Made by a program: the position numbers and the translations under genes. A stretch of DNA of 22,498 bases, taken from positions 81,173-103,670 of the forward strand of contig JBNGIQ010009292.1 of NCBI GenBank assembly GCA_049999765.1, given 5' to 3'. Below are positions 1 through 10,200 of the stretch, piece by piece. Under the pieces are notes generated by a model. That model made no database searches. It worked only from the letters and a program-made list of their open reading frames with translations, and was not told the origin of the DNA. This stretch comes from Phaeoceros laevis. Lineage: Eukaryota; Anthocerotophyta; Anthocerotopsida; Notothyladales. Numbering within the stretch: position 1 is the first letter of the stretch; each line of letters opens with the position of its first letter.

Positions 1-352
1 CCGCATATTCAACTTCCCTTCTCTTCATAGCACATGGAATAGAGGAGAATCAAGCAATGGTGGTGGGCAAGCAAGCACAGCTGATGGTGACACGTGAGAG
101 AGTGTATACTACTTTTTCATAACCCGGAATGACATGAAACGGTTAGTATATAAACAGTTTTGGTATAGGTATTTTTTTTGCATATGTAGAAACAGCGACG
201 ACTACAACGTTGCTCTTTCTACATACAATGCAGCACATCTGGATTGTGGATGCAACATTTCTAAGGTGTATAGATTTTTTGAGGAAAAGTAAAGTAGTGT
301 TCAATCTATAATGCTATATAAAACATACAATGTGACTGCGGCACGCAAGAAA

Positions 353-391
353 TGTGCCGGACATCCGGTGCTGTGTGCCGGACATCCGGTG
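353..391. repeat. Tandem pair of an 18-bp GC-rich motif
   Basis: The 18-mer TGTGCCGGACATCCGGTG occurs at 353-370 and again, without mismatch, at 374-391, with three bases between. Its core CCGGACATCCGG is close to palindromic. The surrounding sequence is AT-rich, so the pair stands out. Function unknown. Confidence 0.85.
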
Positions 392-1144
392 GAGAAATAG
401 CACCAAAGGTGTACAAAATATTGCGTTTTTGGAAAGCAACAACGCAAAAACACGTAGAAAATCGGGCGATGCCACGTCGAGTAGACGAATATAGTACTAT
501 TGGAAAACAATATGTAGCCGGAAATCATGAAAAATAGCATCATTTCCTACTTCATTGTGAAATATGCACTTTTTTTAGGGCGGACGGGGTTGTCCAGTAC
601 GATTTTTAAAGCGTCACTATTTGGTGGAGATTATCACCGTTTAATCGGAGACCTTGTTGTGTCACTACTGTCAAGTGACTTGCACTTTGCTTAAGGAAGC
701 ACGGTGGGCCTCAGACACTTGCAGATTTTCCACTTTCTCCTCACAGCTTCCACCAAATCCTCTCGTTTCTGCCTCTTGAGTATGCAACAGCAGTGAGAAT
801 CTCGAAATGAATCCCCGTAGAAATTTCTGTAGCAAGTCTCACACTGAAAATGCGGAAGCTTCAATGCTTTGGATAGCACCGCACCTTGCAAGGGAGCACG
901 GTGAAGCTTGCAAGTGAGCAGTGAGAAGCCTGCAACTTAAACGGGAGATGGGCGACGGTGTTCAAGTGCTCAAGCGGGAATTTGCAAATTCGTATTTGCT
1001 GGAAGTTCATGCATTACGACCTCCACGTGCCATCCCGCCATCCTGCCAAAGTTATCTAGACTAATCGCTAGTAATCTAGTTGAGTCAATACCGGGTAGCC
1101 ACCAGGAGATCATCCCGAAATGCCCCTACTTGTCTGACATCCGG

Positions 1145-1163
1145 GCCGGATCCTAGATCCGGC
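1145..1163. repeat. Perfect 8-bp inverted repeat with 3-nt loop
   Basis: GCCGGATC at 1145-1152 and GATCCGGC at 1156-1163 are exact reverse complements separated by CTA. There is no T-run after it and no neighbouring gene, so no terminator or regulatory role is claimed. Confidence 0.8.
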
Positions 1164-2885
1164 AAATAGAGCATCCGAGAACTATCTCGCGGCCGATCCG
1201 CATACTGGGCTAACTACTCTACACCATGTTAGTTGCACCATGGCCCTTGGGTTCTTGGGATTCTAGTGCACTCGCAGTTATGCAAGCCGATCAATACCTG
1301 AAGGCCTGTCACGCTTGGCCCCACCACCTCATACGGGCGGGGCGTATGCCTTCACATCTCCCTCCATGCCGCCATCCATTACCCCCTTCCCCCATCGGCC
1401 TTGGAGGCGTGCCCGTTCAGTCCGTACTCCTTCTCGATCTTTTAAACTGGGCAGGAGCTAAAAAACACTTGGGAGAGGGCGGGGCCCGCCCTCTCCCCAT
1501 GCCTCGTGGCATGTCCATTATCCTCGCCACCCTCTCTCATCCTCGCCACCCTCTCTCCTCCTCACCTCCCTCTAGCGTAGGCGTATTCCATATCGCTCTA
1601 CTCTCCACCGGTACCGGCGCGCACCGGCAAACTCATTGACGTACCTGCCCGTTGGGCAAAATGCTGCAACTCGGCGAAGCTTGGCTATGGCCTGGTGAAT
1701 CGCTTGGGGCCGTGCAGCCCGCTAGGAGGCGCACGCCCGCGCCTGGACGTTGGCCAAGCCACAGAAGGGCGAGCTTCCTGGCCGCTGCTGGCAGACCAGG
1801 AGCCATGGCCAGAAAGCCGGCGCGCATGCGCCTTCCAGGTTCAAACGCGAGCCCTTGAATGAATGAATGAAGTTAACCGTTTGGTGGTGAGCCAACCGAG
1901 TAGCAAATATGGTCGCGTACTCCCTTGTGGACAGATTTTTAGTAGGGAGGTTTGCTGGCGGATAGGCGCCATGGATGCTAGGATTCGGGTCGTCACAGGA
2001 GGTGCCTAGGCCGTGGTGCCTAAATGACGGCGCCCAGCAGACCCGGGCAAGATTGAGGCTTCATCAGGGACCGCACCTGGCTGTGCGGCATTGCATGTGA
2101 GAAAACCCTGGTAGGCTTCGATTGGTGCGCAGCCAGGGGAGGACGCGCCTTGGCGAGAGGGAGGCGTGATAGAGAAATTGCGCTAATAGACAAATGGGTG
2201 CTCAGGTGCTCACTTTGTTTGCTGGACAATAGGCGCTCACTTTTGTTTGGAAGGATGGAATAAGAAGGCTATATTAGAGCAGAGTGTGTTACATTTACTT
2301 TCCTCCTGAATGGTTGTGCAAGCGCTGCTGCTTTACAACATGGTAGAGACGGATATAAGTCAGGTACCTTAAGGCACCACGATGCTTTTAGAGTCTGCCA
2401 CAAAGTGGTGCTTCAAGCAAAACGAGACCCTATGAAAAGCCAGGACTCACGGCTTCTGTTGCGATGGGATTTTGTGCTTTCCGGTGGATCACGTGCAATG
2501 CTGTAGATGCTACTGCAGGAACTTATGACTGCCGTTTTGGATGTAACCAGAGCTCGACCTTCACATCACCTGATCAATGACCACTTTGATGTGACGTGTT
2601 CAGTTTAAACTTCGCATTAAGTGATCAACTTAATAGTAGCCTATATCGCATGTCACTACTCTAACTGTTCCTCCCACCAGACGCTGCAGTTGGTTGTTTT
2701 GTAGTTGCCTTTCTTGGCTTTGCAACTAAGTAGTAGGTTGATTCTCTTTGTTTGCACCTAATGTCCAAGTCATTTTTTTCTTCGTCATCGGTGGTGAAAA
2801 AAAAGGCTTCACTCTTGTCAACCTGTTGTCACCTTCATTCATACTAAGTTCGGCAAGGGGCATCCTCTCCACCTCCTTCCGAAGG

Positions 2886-3249
2886 ATGGCGCCCGCGCGG
2901 CGGCTGCTGAATGCGGCGCTGGCGGCCGGGGCCAGGGAGATGGCCTCCTCCTCCGCCTCCTCCCGAGGCGCGGAGGATGGCGGCCCTGGAGATGTGGTGC
3001 AGGGTGAGGAGCGTGTCACTGGAAGCGCTAAAGCCGAGTGACACCTTTGCGCGGCGGCACAATAGCCCCACGGACGAGGAGCGGCAATGGATGCCGGAGG
3101 CAGTGGGGTTTCCCTCCCTGGATGCGCTGGTGGATGCCACCGTGCCGGCGAGCATCAGGCGGCCGGAGATGAAGCTGAGCAAGTTTGATTGCGGCCTCAC
3201 GGAGTCGCAGCTGCTGGCGCACCTCAAGGGCTTGGCCTCCAAGAACAAG
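2886..3249 (+). pseudogene. Glycine decarboxylase P-protein (GLDP), orphan 5' fragment
   Basis: This encodes only the N-terminal part of the mitochondrial glycine dehydrogenase (decarboxylating) P-protein, the PLP enzyme of the glycine cleavage system used in photorespiration. The match begins near 3001 and runs to 3249. It includes the family blocks EALKPSDTFARRHNS, VGFPSLDALVDATVP and GLTESQLLAHLKGLASKNK. A plausible targeting-peptide start (ATG 2886, MAPARRLLNAALAAG) lies in another frame and ends at a TGA, so a frameshift separates it from the conserved part. After LASKNK the sequence diverges at AAG|GTGGAG, which could be an exon donor. The next expected block (VFKS.IGMGYY) is not found downstream as far as the gap at 4380. 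A normal P-protein has about 1000 residues; about 85 conserved ones remain. It is a captured or truncated exon, or a gene broken by misassembly. Confidence 0.8.
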
Positions 3250-4379
3250 GTGGAGCTCGAGGCGGCTCTTGGAGATGATGGTAGGAGGCCTCCCGGTAAG
3301 GATTCTAGTGGAAGGCCGGGGGTAAATGTGCCTCCGCGACTCAATTCAGCCTTACCTCGCGCATTAAGAGGAGGTGCATGAGCATAAGGTGGTCGCTATG
3401 AATTTAGGCTTGTAGTCTGCTCCTATCTCCTGCCTTTCCTAGCGACATCGGATGCGACGGGGGGAGGAAAGATGCTGGCTTTTGTCATGCCACAACCGGG
3501 TCGCTGGGGAGCAGTGAGGAACAGAGGGGTGCAATTGAGGTTGGCCTGCGGCAGCCTTTAATGCATCAACGGCACGAGCAGCAGAAGCAGCTGTAGCAGG
3601 GGCTGCAGCACCTCCGCCTCTTCTCCTCCTCATCAATTGCGCTTGCTACTTCTTACTGTTCACGCTACCTTAAGCTTGTCCCCTAATGGATGATGATGGC
3701 TGCTGCACCTAACTCCAGCTGTTCGAGGAGTCTGGAGGCGTTGCCTGTCGCAGCAGCCGCAGCGGGAGCAGGCTGGCAGGCTGGGCTCGAGGTGGCAATG
3801 CTGCTGGACTGAGAAATGGAACTCGGAAGTGGCGGTGGAGCACTGCTGATTCTCGAGTGAGTGATTGAGAGAAAGTGCGTGAGGGTTAAGGGTGACGTAG
3901 GGGTTTGCATCCGCCCCCCGGCATTGAGCCTTTGGAGCTCATGGTGGCTACCCAACAAAACCGTGTAGGTTTGAGGGCTGACAACACATGGACAGTCTCG
4001 GTGCCTAAAGTCTCCTCGCTATCTCAAACAGCGAGAATTGCCTCTCTTGAAAGATCGGCAGTTTTGCAATTAGTGCTCATGCACGTGCGTAGCAGCGTGA
4101 TCGATTTGAGTCACATGCCAGCAAAGCACAAGTTCCATGAGTTAGCTCATTCATCAACTTCCAAACAGCAACACAAAACAGGACCTCGCGTGAGGGTATC
4201 CTTGCTACATGGTATGTCTGAAAATGTCACATGCAGGGCAGGCGCTACGAAGGCCGCTGCCTGCCTGTAGTGTTTGGAGAAATGCAAAACTGCCTCTCAC
4301 AGCTGCCGGCCAGCCCTAAGAGCGGCAGAGCTAGGTCGCCGGCGGTTCCGCTTCCTGTTGCATCTTGGTGCCGTTTCCA

Positions 4380-4479
4380 NNNNNNNNNNNNNNNNNNNNN
4401 NNNNNNNNNNNNNNNNNNNNNNNNNNNNNNNNNNNNNNNNNNNNNNNNNNNNNNNNNNNNNNNNNNNNNNNNNNNNNNN
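4380..4479. other. Assembly gap (100 N)
   Basis: Exactly 100 undetermined bases, a conventional placeholder for a gap of unknown size. The flanks share no obvious overlap and lie in non-coding DNA. Confidence 0.95.
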
Positions 4480-4754
4480 GACCTGAATGCGCCCCTTGGC
4501 TTCCCGTACGCCGCCATCGCAGTTGGAATGATCAGTCTTCAAGGCGCACTGCCTCGAGCGCAAACTGTAGCTGGAAGCATCTGCTACTTAACTGTCGCTA
4601 CGAACGGGACGGGTTAACAGGCGTTCACATGCATGTGAAACCACGTTAATGTCCCGATTATAAATAATGCAAAAATAAAAATGCTAACAAATCAACCTAT
4701 CTACGAGCTAAGTCTGTATGCCTTGTATAGACGCTTATCAGCATACCCTGACAA

Positions 4755-4854
4755 NNNNNNNNNNNNNNNNNNNNNNNNNNNNNNNNNNNNNNNNNNNNNN
4801 NNNNNNNNNNNNNNNNNNNNNNNNNNNNNNNNNNNNNNNNNNNNNNNNNNNNNN
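4755..4854. other. Assembly gap (100 N)
   Basis: A second run of exactly 100 N. The right flank starts in a GC-rich segment and then turns strongly AT-rich. The true size of the missing piece is unknown. Confidence 0.95.
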
Positions 4855-5206
4855 AGAGTGCCCCGTCGCCCGCGGCGAGCAGCGGCACGTTTTATTTTAT
4901 ATTATTTATTTTATATGATTTAAGTTACCTAAACTCCCAATTTAACCCTAAACTCCCGCCACGAGCGAGTTACCCGTCGGAGGGCCACAACGGGGCTACG
5001 CAATAGGGGGCTCAAACATTGCCCGAGTTTCACTGTATCCGGGCGTGTATAGAAGCCCGAGTTCATAGAAGCGGCCACCGGAGAGTTGAAAACCACAAAA
5101 TCTGAGACATCGCAAGCGGGACTTGGGGACAAACCTAATTTGCATCTTTGAACGTGACCGAAGACACTCGTCTGGCGCCAAATTTGAAATGGCTCCTTAA
5201 GTAGGC

Positions 5207-6404
5207 ATGATTCATCCCTCGCCTTCATCTCCCACCTACCATCAGTCTTCTACATATGAAGCTATGGTTCGCCCCCTCGCCAACGTCCCAACGGGGAGTG
5301 CTTCTGCTATGGTTGGGACTGCAGTTCCTTCAAGTTCCTCCGGCTTCCAAAAGCTTAGGAAGGAGCATTACGCTCTCATTTGTGACTACCTTGAGGAGCC
5401 TGAAAATTTCAGTGCCCTCTTTGGACAAGCAAAGAAGACCCGTACAGGAGGTCGAATCTACTCCAAAAAGGCTGCGTTCACAGAGATGGCTTATGTCCTC
5501 CGCGGCCACGGATTCGGGGGAGAAGATCTGTCCTTTTTACGAGCGTATGAATGCCCTCTTTGGGCAGAGACCAAACATTCAACCGCCTGCTGTTTTGGAT
5601 CATGGATTGTCGGAGTATTTCTTCGAGCCAGGTTCAGATGCTGCTTTTCCAGGCTCTTGCAATTCTTTGTTGGTTCTTGCACATACAGATGCAGATGCAG
5701 GAGTTTCGCATACAGATGCAGGAGTTTCCAATGGTGTGGAGGATTACCCTGCAACATTTCCTTTCTCACAACAGGAAGAAGACGAAGACGCTCAGTCGCA
5801 ACCACCACCACCACCTCAGCAGCACCCTCACCAAGGTACACCTCTCTCTCCAGCAACTCAAAGTGATACCAACCCAGGGCGGTCTCCACCCACGCCATCC
5901 ATGACTACCAACCTGGGACAACCTTCACAGCCTAAATCTAAGGTGACACCCAACCCCGACCTAGACTCCAACCACCAGCGCAAAGCAAACTTGGCTGCCC
6001 TGTATGCGGAGAATTCCAAGGCAACCGTGGAGTTCCGGAAAGACATGTTGCAGGCATCTATCCAGTGGAGAGATCAAGAGATGATGTTACGAAGGACAGA
6101 GCTGGATATGCGTCAACAGGAATTGACAGCACGACACCAATCTCAATCATTGAAGCTTGTTCACCAAATGGATATTGCCCGCTTCAGTGCAGAGGAGGCC
6201 AACAAGCGGGCATAACTTCAAGCATAATCTGAGAATAAGCGGCACAAGTTGGAGTTAGCTTTTCGTGAACGACAACACCACTCTACAGGCCAGCTCCAGC
6301 TCATTTCGGAGCTTTTGAAAGCGCAAAAGTCAAAGGAAGAGATCAGTATCTTAGAACCCGCGCGGGGGCAGCTGGCCGCGGCCAAAGCAACCAAGACTCA
6401 TTAG
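5207..6404 (+). pseudogene. Decayed Myb/trihelix-like transposon-associated gene
   Basis: Frame one (from ATG 5207) encodes a Myb/trihelix-like start with FQKLRKEHYALICDYLEEPE and then YSKKAAFTEMAYVLRGHGF, a pattern I associate with accessory DNA-binding proteins of plant and fungal transposons. Near 5515-5522 the meaningful frame jumps to another one that carries ICPFYERMNALFGQRPN and QPPAVLDHG. The middle of the domain is missing, so an internal deletion plus frameshift is the simplest reading. The later part is a Q/P/S/T-rich linker, then a charged region likely to form a coiled coil (about 5970-6360). In-frame TAA codons at 6213-6215 and 6225-6227 interrupt it, but the same frame stays open and similar in character up to a TAG at 6402-6404. 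It is non-functional as it stands. The assignment to PIF/Harbinger ORF1 is an inference, helped by the transposase remnant at 19994-21073. Confidence 0.65.
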
Positions 6405-6420
6405 ATATGTCGGACAAGAA

Positions 6421-6493
6421 GTTGGTATGGGGGGGTCGAACACTCGACCTCGCTCCCCCATTCTCAAAGCTCTACCAATTGACTACTTTCCCA
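6421..6493 (-). repeat. tRNA-like block (tRNA pseudogene or SINE head)
   Basis: Read on the minus strand, this 73-bp block has AATTGGTAGAGC, typical of a tRNA D arm and Pol III A box, and about 35 nt later GTGTTCGACCCC, close to a T arm and B box. The spacing and total length fit a tRNA. However, the D-stem 5' half is AGTC where GCTC would pair, and I could not fold a proper anticodon stem or acceptor stem. It is therefore not called as a functional tRNA; a degenerate tRNA copy or the head of a SINE is more likely. Confidence 0.45.
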
Positions 6494-6573
6494 AAAAAAT
6501 AATTTTGTAGTTTTGAAAATTATAACCGATTTGAAATTTTTTTATTTTTTTAAACAATTTAACCTTTAACTTC

Positions 6574-6710
6574 TGACCCTTTTAACAGATCAAACCGTTT
6601 AAAAAGGGTCAAACCGGTTATACGGTTTACCTTATAACCGGTTTACCCTCGACCCTTTTACTCTAAAATTAAAGAGTCATCGACCCTTTCACCCCAAAAT
6701 AAAAGGGTCA
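6574..6710. repeat. Nested AT-rich inverted repeats
   Basis: TGACCCTTTT at 6574-6583 and AAAAGGGTCA at 6602-6611 are exact reverse complements. AAACCGGTTATA at 6611-6622 and TATAACCGGTTT at 6633-6644 form a perfect 12-bp stem with a 10-nt loop. GACCCTTTT at 6651-6659 pairs with AAAAGGGTC at 6701-6709. The motifs GACCCTTTT and AACCGGTTT thus recur in both orientations. This could be the inside of a small inverted-repeat element, but no outer termini or target-site duplication were identified. Confidence 0.75.
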
Positions 6711-6928
6711 AAAAACCCTTTTCTAACCGATCAAATTCCCACCCTGGCATGAAACCCCGAAGGGCGTGGCGCAAGGGGCGCATGACCTAAGGTAGGCGCA
6801 TGGTGGTGGAGCATGAAGGCGCATGGGCATGGGGTATGGGGGCCTGTGGGCATGCGGCCATGGGCCTGCCCACAACGCCTCTCAACGCGCGCAGGAGAGA
6901 GACGGGCGTGCCAGAAGGAGTCGGACCC

Positions 6929-7090
6929 ACCATTCCGTACGCTACCCCTCATCAATACTCCTGGCACTTTAGGAGACACCATCCCGTACGCTACCCCTCA
7001 TCAATACTTTCCGCTACCCCTCATCAATACTTTAGGAGACACCATCCCGTACGCTACCCCTCATCAATACTCCTGGCACTTTAGGAGACG
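6929..7090. repeat. 49-bp minisatellite, about three copies
   Basis: The unit carries CCGTACGCTACCCCTCATC, an ATACTCCTGGCACTTTAGG segment and GAGACACCAT. CCGTACG starts at 6935, 6984 and 7047. The first interval is 49 bp. The second is 63 bp because a partial unit at about 7011-7046, lacking CCTGGCAC, is inserted. It lies about 150 bp beyond the stop codon of the CRM gene, in its likely 3' flank. Confidence 0.9.
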
Positions 7091-7237
7091 GGGACCAGCG
7101 CTTCCTCTACATGATCCTCTACATGATCGTTGTGATTCTCGCATTAAAAATTACATGTGCTTGATGTTCAGGTCCAGCTCGATCAAAGCATGTGTAGACC
7201 AGCCATCTGCGTCGGCCTCATCTGCAGATCTTGAGCA

Positions 7238-10200
7238 TCATGCGATATCGAGGTCATGCCTTTCATTATTTGCATCGCGGTTTTCATGACGTACAACCGT
7301 CCTTTCCAAATCTAGATCTTCATGCTCGTGGTTGGCATCCTGGTTGTCATAATCTTCATCCTCACTTGAGAAGTCTGCATCCTCTCCAGCTCCTGTCACA
7401 CTCAAGCACTCCCGCACAAAACAATCATCCTCATGGTCACCTGCCTCCTGCTTGTCATAATCTTCATTCTCAGTTGTGAAATCTGCATACCCTCCAACTC
7501 CTGTCACACTGAAGCATTCCCCCACAAAACAATCATCCTCATCCTCATGGTCACCTACATCCTCAATCTTGAGTGCTTCCATCAGTTCCGGAGAGAGCTC
7601 CTGATTGTCAGGGACATCTGGCTTTGGTTTCCCCTCTGCCCAACCACGGAAAAGGATGACTTTGTTTTGCTCTTGAGATACCAAAACTCCGCCCGTTGCA
7701 TCCTGAATACACACGAGACACGAGACAATTTAGTGCCAGTGAGCTGTTATGACGCAATTGCGCAGTAAACTTCTGTTCCGAGTTTCTAGAAATCCACAAA
7801 GTAGAAGTAATAACAGTAAACCATGATTTGTACAGTAGCCAAACCCCGTCCCGCATCTGCCAAAGGGTACAAGTAACTACGAATTCTAGAGGCACCAATA
7901 ATAGTACCTCCAGCTCTTGCACAAGCTCTTGAACAGAGGTCCCCTGAGCACGACCCTTGACACCAATTTTCACAAGCGCATTCCTCTTGAAATGCTCACG
8001 AACTGCTGCTGCCAATCCTGTTAGGACATTACTCTTACCTGGAAAATCGATGACCATGCAAGATCCAGCACGTTATGCTTATTTTGAGTTTAAACCTTGT
8101 TTTGTCCTACAGAACACGGCTGAAGCAGTGAACATCAACTAGAACACATACCAACGTTGAAATTTGCTCTTTTGCCCATAACTTTTAACGCATGCCTTCT
8201 AAGCACAAGCCTCTCCCTTGTTGACAGTGGCTCGACTTTGTAAATTATGTCCGGGCTTTCTGTCACAATATTTGTTTGATGGCTCACCTCGCCTCCATCT
8301 TCCTCCATCCCTAGTCCACCAGACATAGCTGAATCTGCAAAAGATTCTGCACTATGCGGAAATAGTTGATTGTCCTCAGCAGGATCTTCATCCGAGTCGG
8401 CAGCATATTTTTCCTGAGTCAAAAACGAAGACGTTGGATGAACGTGCTTAAAACAGCGAAGCTCACTCCTCCTCAAGGCGGACATAGAGCCATGTTGCAT
8501 GAGGAGGCTAGGAACCAACTGCTAGCAACAACCATTCGAGGCCACATACAAGTCCAGCTGTCATTGTTTCTATCTGCTTCTCCAACCCTAAGATATGACG
8601 CTCCAATGCCTGCACCAACACACGACGAAGATGAGGCAAACCTTCTGATGGGTCACCACCAACGAAGAGTAAACTGGCCATACGCTGGAGTGGAAAATAT
8701 CCTCCCTATTTTGAGAGCGAAAACAGACATACCTTTCTTCTCTGCAGCTCGATAGATCTTTTGAGAGCTTGCCGCTTGGTCAGTAGATGCCGAGGCCGGA
8801 TATGCAGAGGGCGTTGGTAATTCTTTCCTCGATAGACAATGATGGCCTGACCTTTGGAAACTTTGACAGTAGCAACCAGAACACCTCCACTTTCATATGC
8901 TAGCATCTTTGCAGTGTACTCTAGCTCTCTTGGGTCATCCTCGTTTAAGATGATCTTCACCAACTCCCTGTGCTTCCAGTGCAGATGCATGTTCTCGACC
9001 ACACCATCAAAAACACCTCTTCTGCCTGTAGACACGGTAGAGACTCACGTCCACTTAGAATACTGAAGCACAGAAATACCTGCAAAAGGCAATGAAGAGA
9101 AGGAGCTTCATACACACCTATCAAGAGGAAGGCCTTCATCTTGAGGCCCACTTTTCTGAACATGTACCTCTCCTCATCTGTGATATACTCTGCATCAACA
9201 GGTGGGCCAGATAGCTCTAGATCCTTCTCAACTTTCATCAGTGCATCCTCAGCCTTTCTCTTCTTCACCAAAGCCTGAACAACGTGAACAAAGAATTCAG
9301 GTCGTGCTATCAACACAAACTCACACTGAATTCTGAAAAGAGAGAGGTAGAAGCAGTACGAGATTGTCCCCTGATCCATATACATACACAAAGTAGTAAG
9401 AAGTTCACGGGCTAAAGATGTAACCATTTTGCGAACTTACAAGTTCCATCTTCCTCTCAATCCGGTCAACCTCTGCTCGCCTAGCAACCCTTCTGGCGGC
9501 TGCTCTGTTTTTCCGAGCCTCCTCACTATTGTTCCAGGCTTCCCACTGTTCTTTGGCTTCTACTGTTTCCACTAGAGTGCCTGTCTTGCTTGTTTCTACA
9601 GGCAGCTCTAGGGCACCAGCCTTACTTGTCCAGCCATGGAAACGGAGTTTTTCCTCTTCTTCCTGTAGAGCCTCGGTCAAGGCCTCCCTTTCCTCCAAAG
9701 CAGCTGCAACTAAAGGAGGGAGGAAGTCCTTGCCTCTGTAAAGCACAATAAATTCCTTGTTTCTAGATAGCAGGACACCACCAGTGTAACGCTAATGATC
9801 CAGAAGACATCGGTTCAGTGGAAAGAGTAGGTCACAAAGTCAGCTGAATTGTCTCTCAATTCTGGCAGAATAAACTAAAACGAGAAAACTTCCAGCTGCT
9901 CAAATTAGTTTTGGTCTCCGCATGTATTGATAGGTTGCTGGAGATTACCTTCAACTCTTCGGCCATCCTCTCATTGTTGGTGTTTTGAANNNNNNNNNNN
10001 NNNNNNNNNNNNNNNNNNNNNNNNNNNNNNNNNNNNNNNNNNNNNNNNNNNNNNNNNNNNNNNNNNNNNNNNNNNNNNNNNNNNNNNNNGAACACCCCTC
10101 TTTACTGCAATCTTTGCGATCTCACTTTTCTCCCACAACTTCAAAATTGCTGCTGCCAAACCAGCAAGGCCCTTATTTCTTCCTAGGAAAACAAGTCGGA

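Larger units (their letters stand above)
1..2880. other. Region without a recognisable gene
   Basis: I see no coding sequence with recognisable homology here. Open frames such as 1226-1639 (plus) and 691-891 (minus) are short; the first is proline/serine-rich from CT-rich low-complexity DNA and the second has scattered cysteines but matches no family I know. The stretch holds a duplicated 18-mer at 353-391, an 8-bp inverted repeat at 1145-1163, CT-rich short repeats near 1520-1575 and a GAAT microsatellite near 1855-1870. The last 100 bases or so probably represent the 5' flank of the P-protein fragment that starts at 2886. It is most likely intergenic or old transposon DNA. Confidence 0.5.
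3385..5200. other. Region without a recognisable gene, two assembly gaps
   Basis: No family match was found on either strand. Open frames at 3439-3636 and 3683-3958 (minus) are alanine-, serine- and proline-rich, and 3905-4270 (plus) has no recognisable motif. Between 4895 and 4925 lies a very AT-rich stretch, followed by sequence with two nearby copies of a GCCCGAGTT motif (about 5021 and 5055). The region is interrupted by two 100-N gaps, so a gene fragment could be hidden or split here. Confidence 0.45.

Noticed and set aside
691-891. Cysteine-containing 66-codon frame on minus strand
   Set aside because: CETC and HCCC are suggestive of metal binding, but spacing fits no zinc-finger family I know and there is no supporting context.
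1226-1639. 137-codon open frame on plus strand
   Set aside because: Pro/Ser/His-rich composition follows from CT-rich repeats; no family motif and an antisense open frame is just as long nearby.
1800-1858. GGTTCAAAC motif resembling a tRNA T arm near 1837
   Set aside because: No A box or D arm at the right distance upstream and the neighbouring GC-rich palindrome does not make an acceptor stem.
3683-3958. Ala/Ser/Pro-rich frame on minus strand that could be a transit peptide exon
   Set aside because: Low-complexity composition only; no downstream exon with homology could be found.
6929-7090. Repeat spacing resembling a CRISPR array
   Set aside because: The units are contiguous tandem copies without unique spacers, and the genome is a plant's.
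8366-8755. 129-codon frame on plus strand
   Set aside because: It lies antisense to exons 7-8 of the CRM gene, crosses introns and has no homology; it is a shadow frame.
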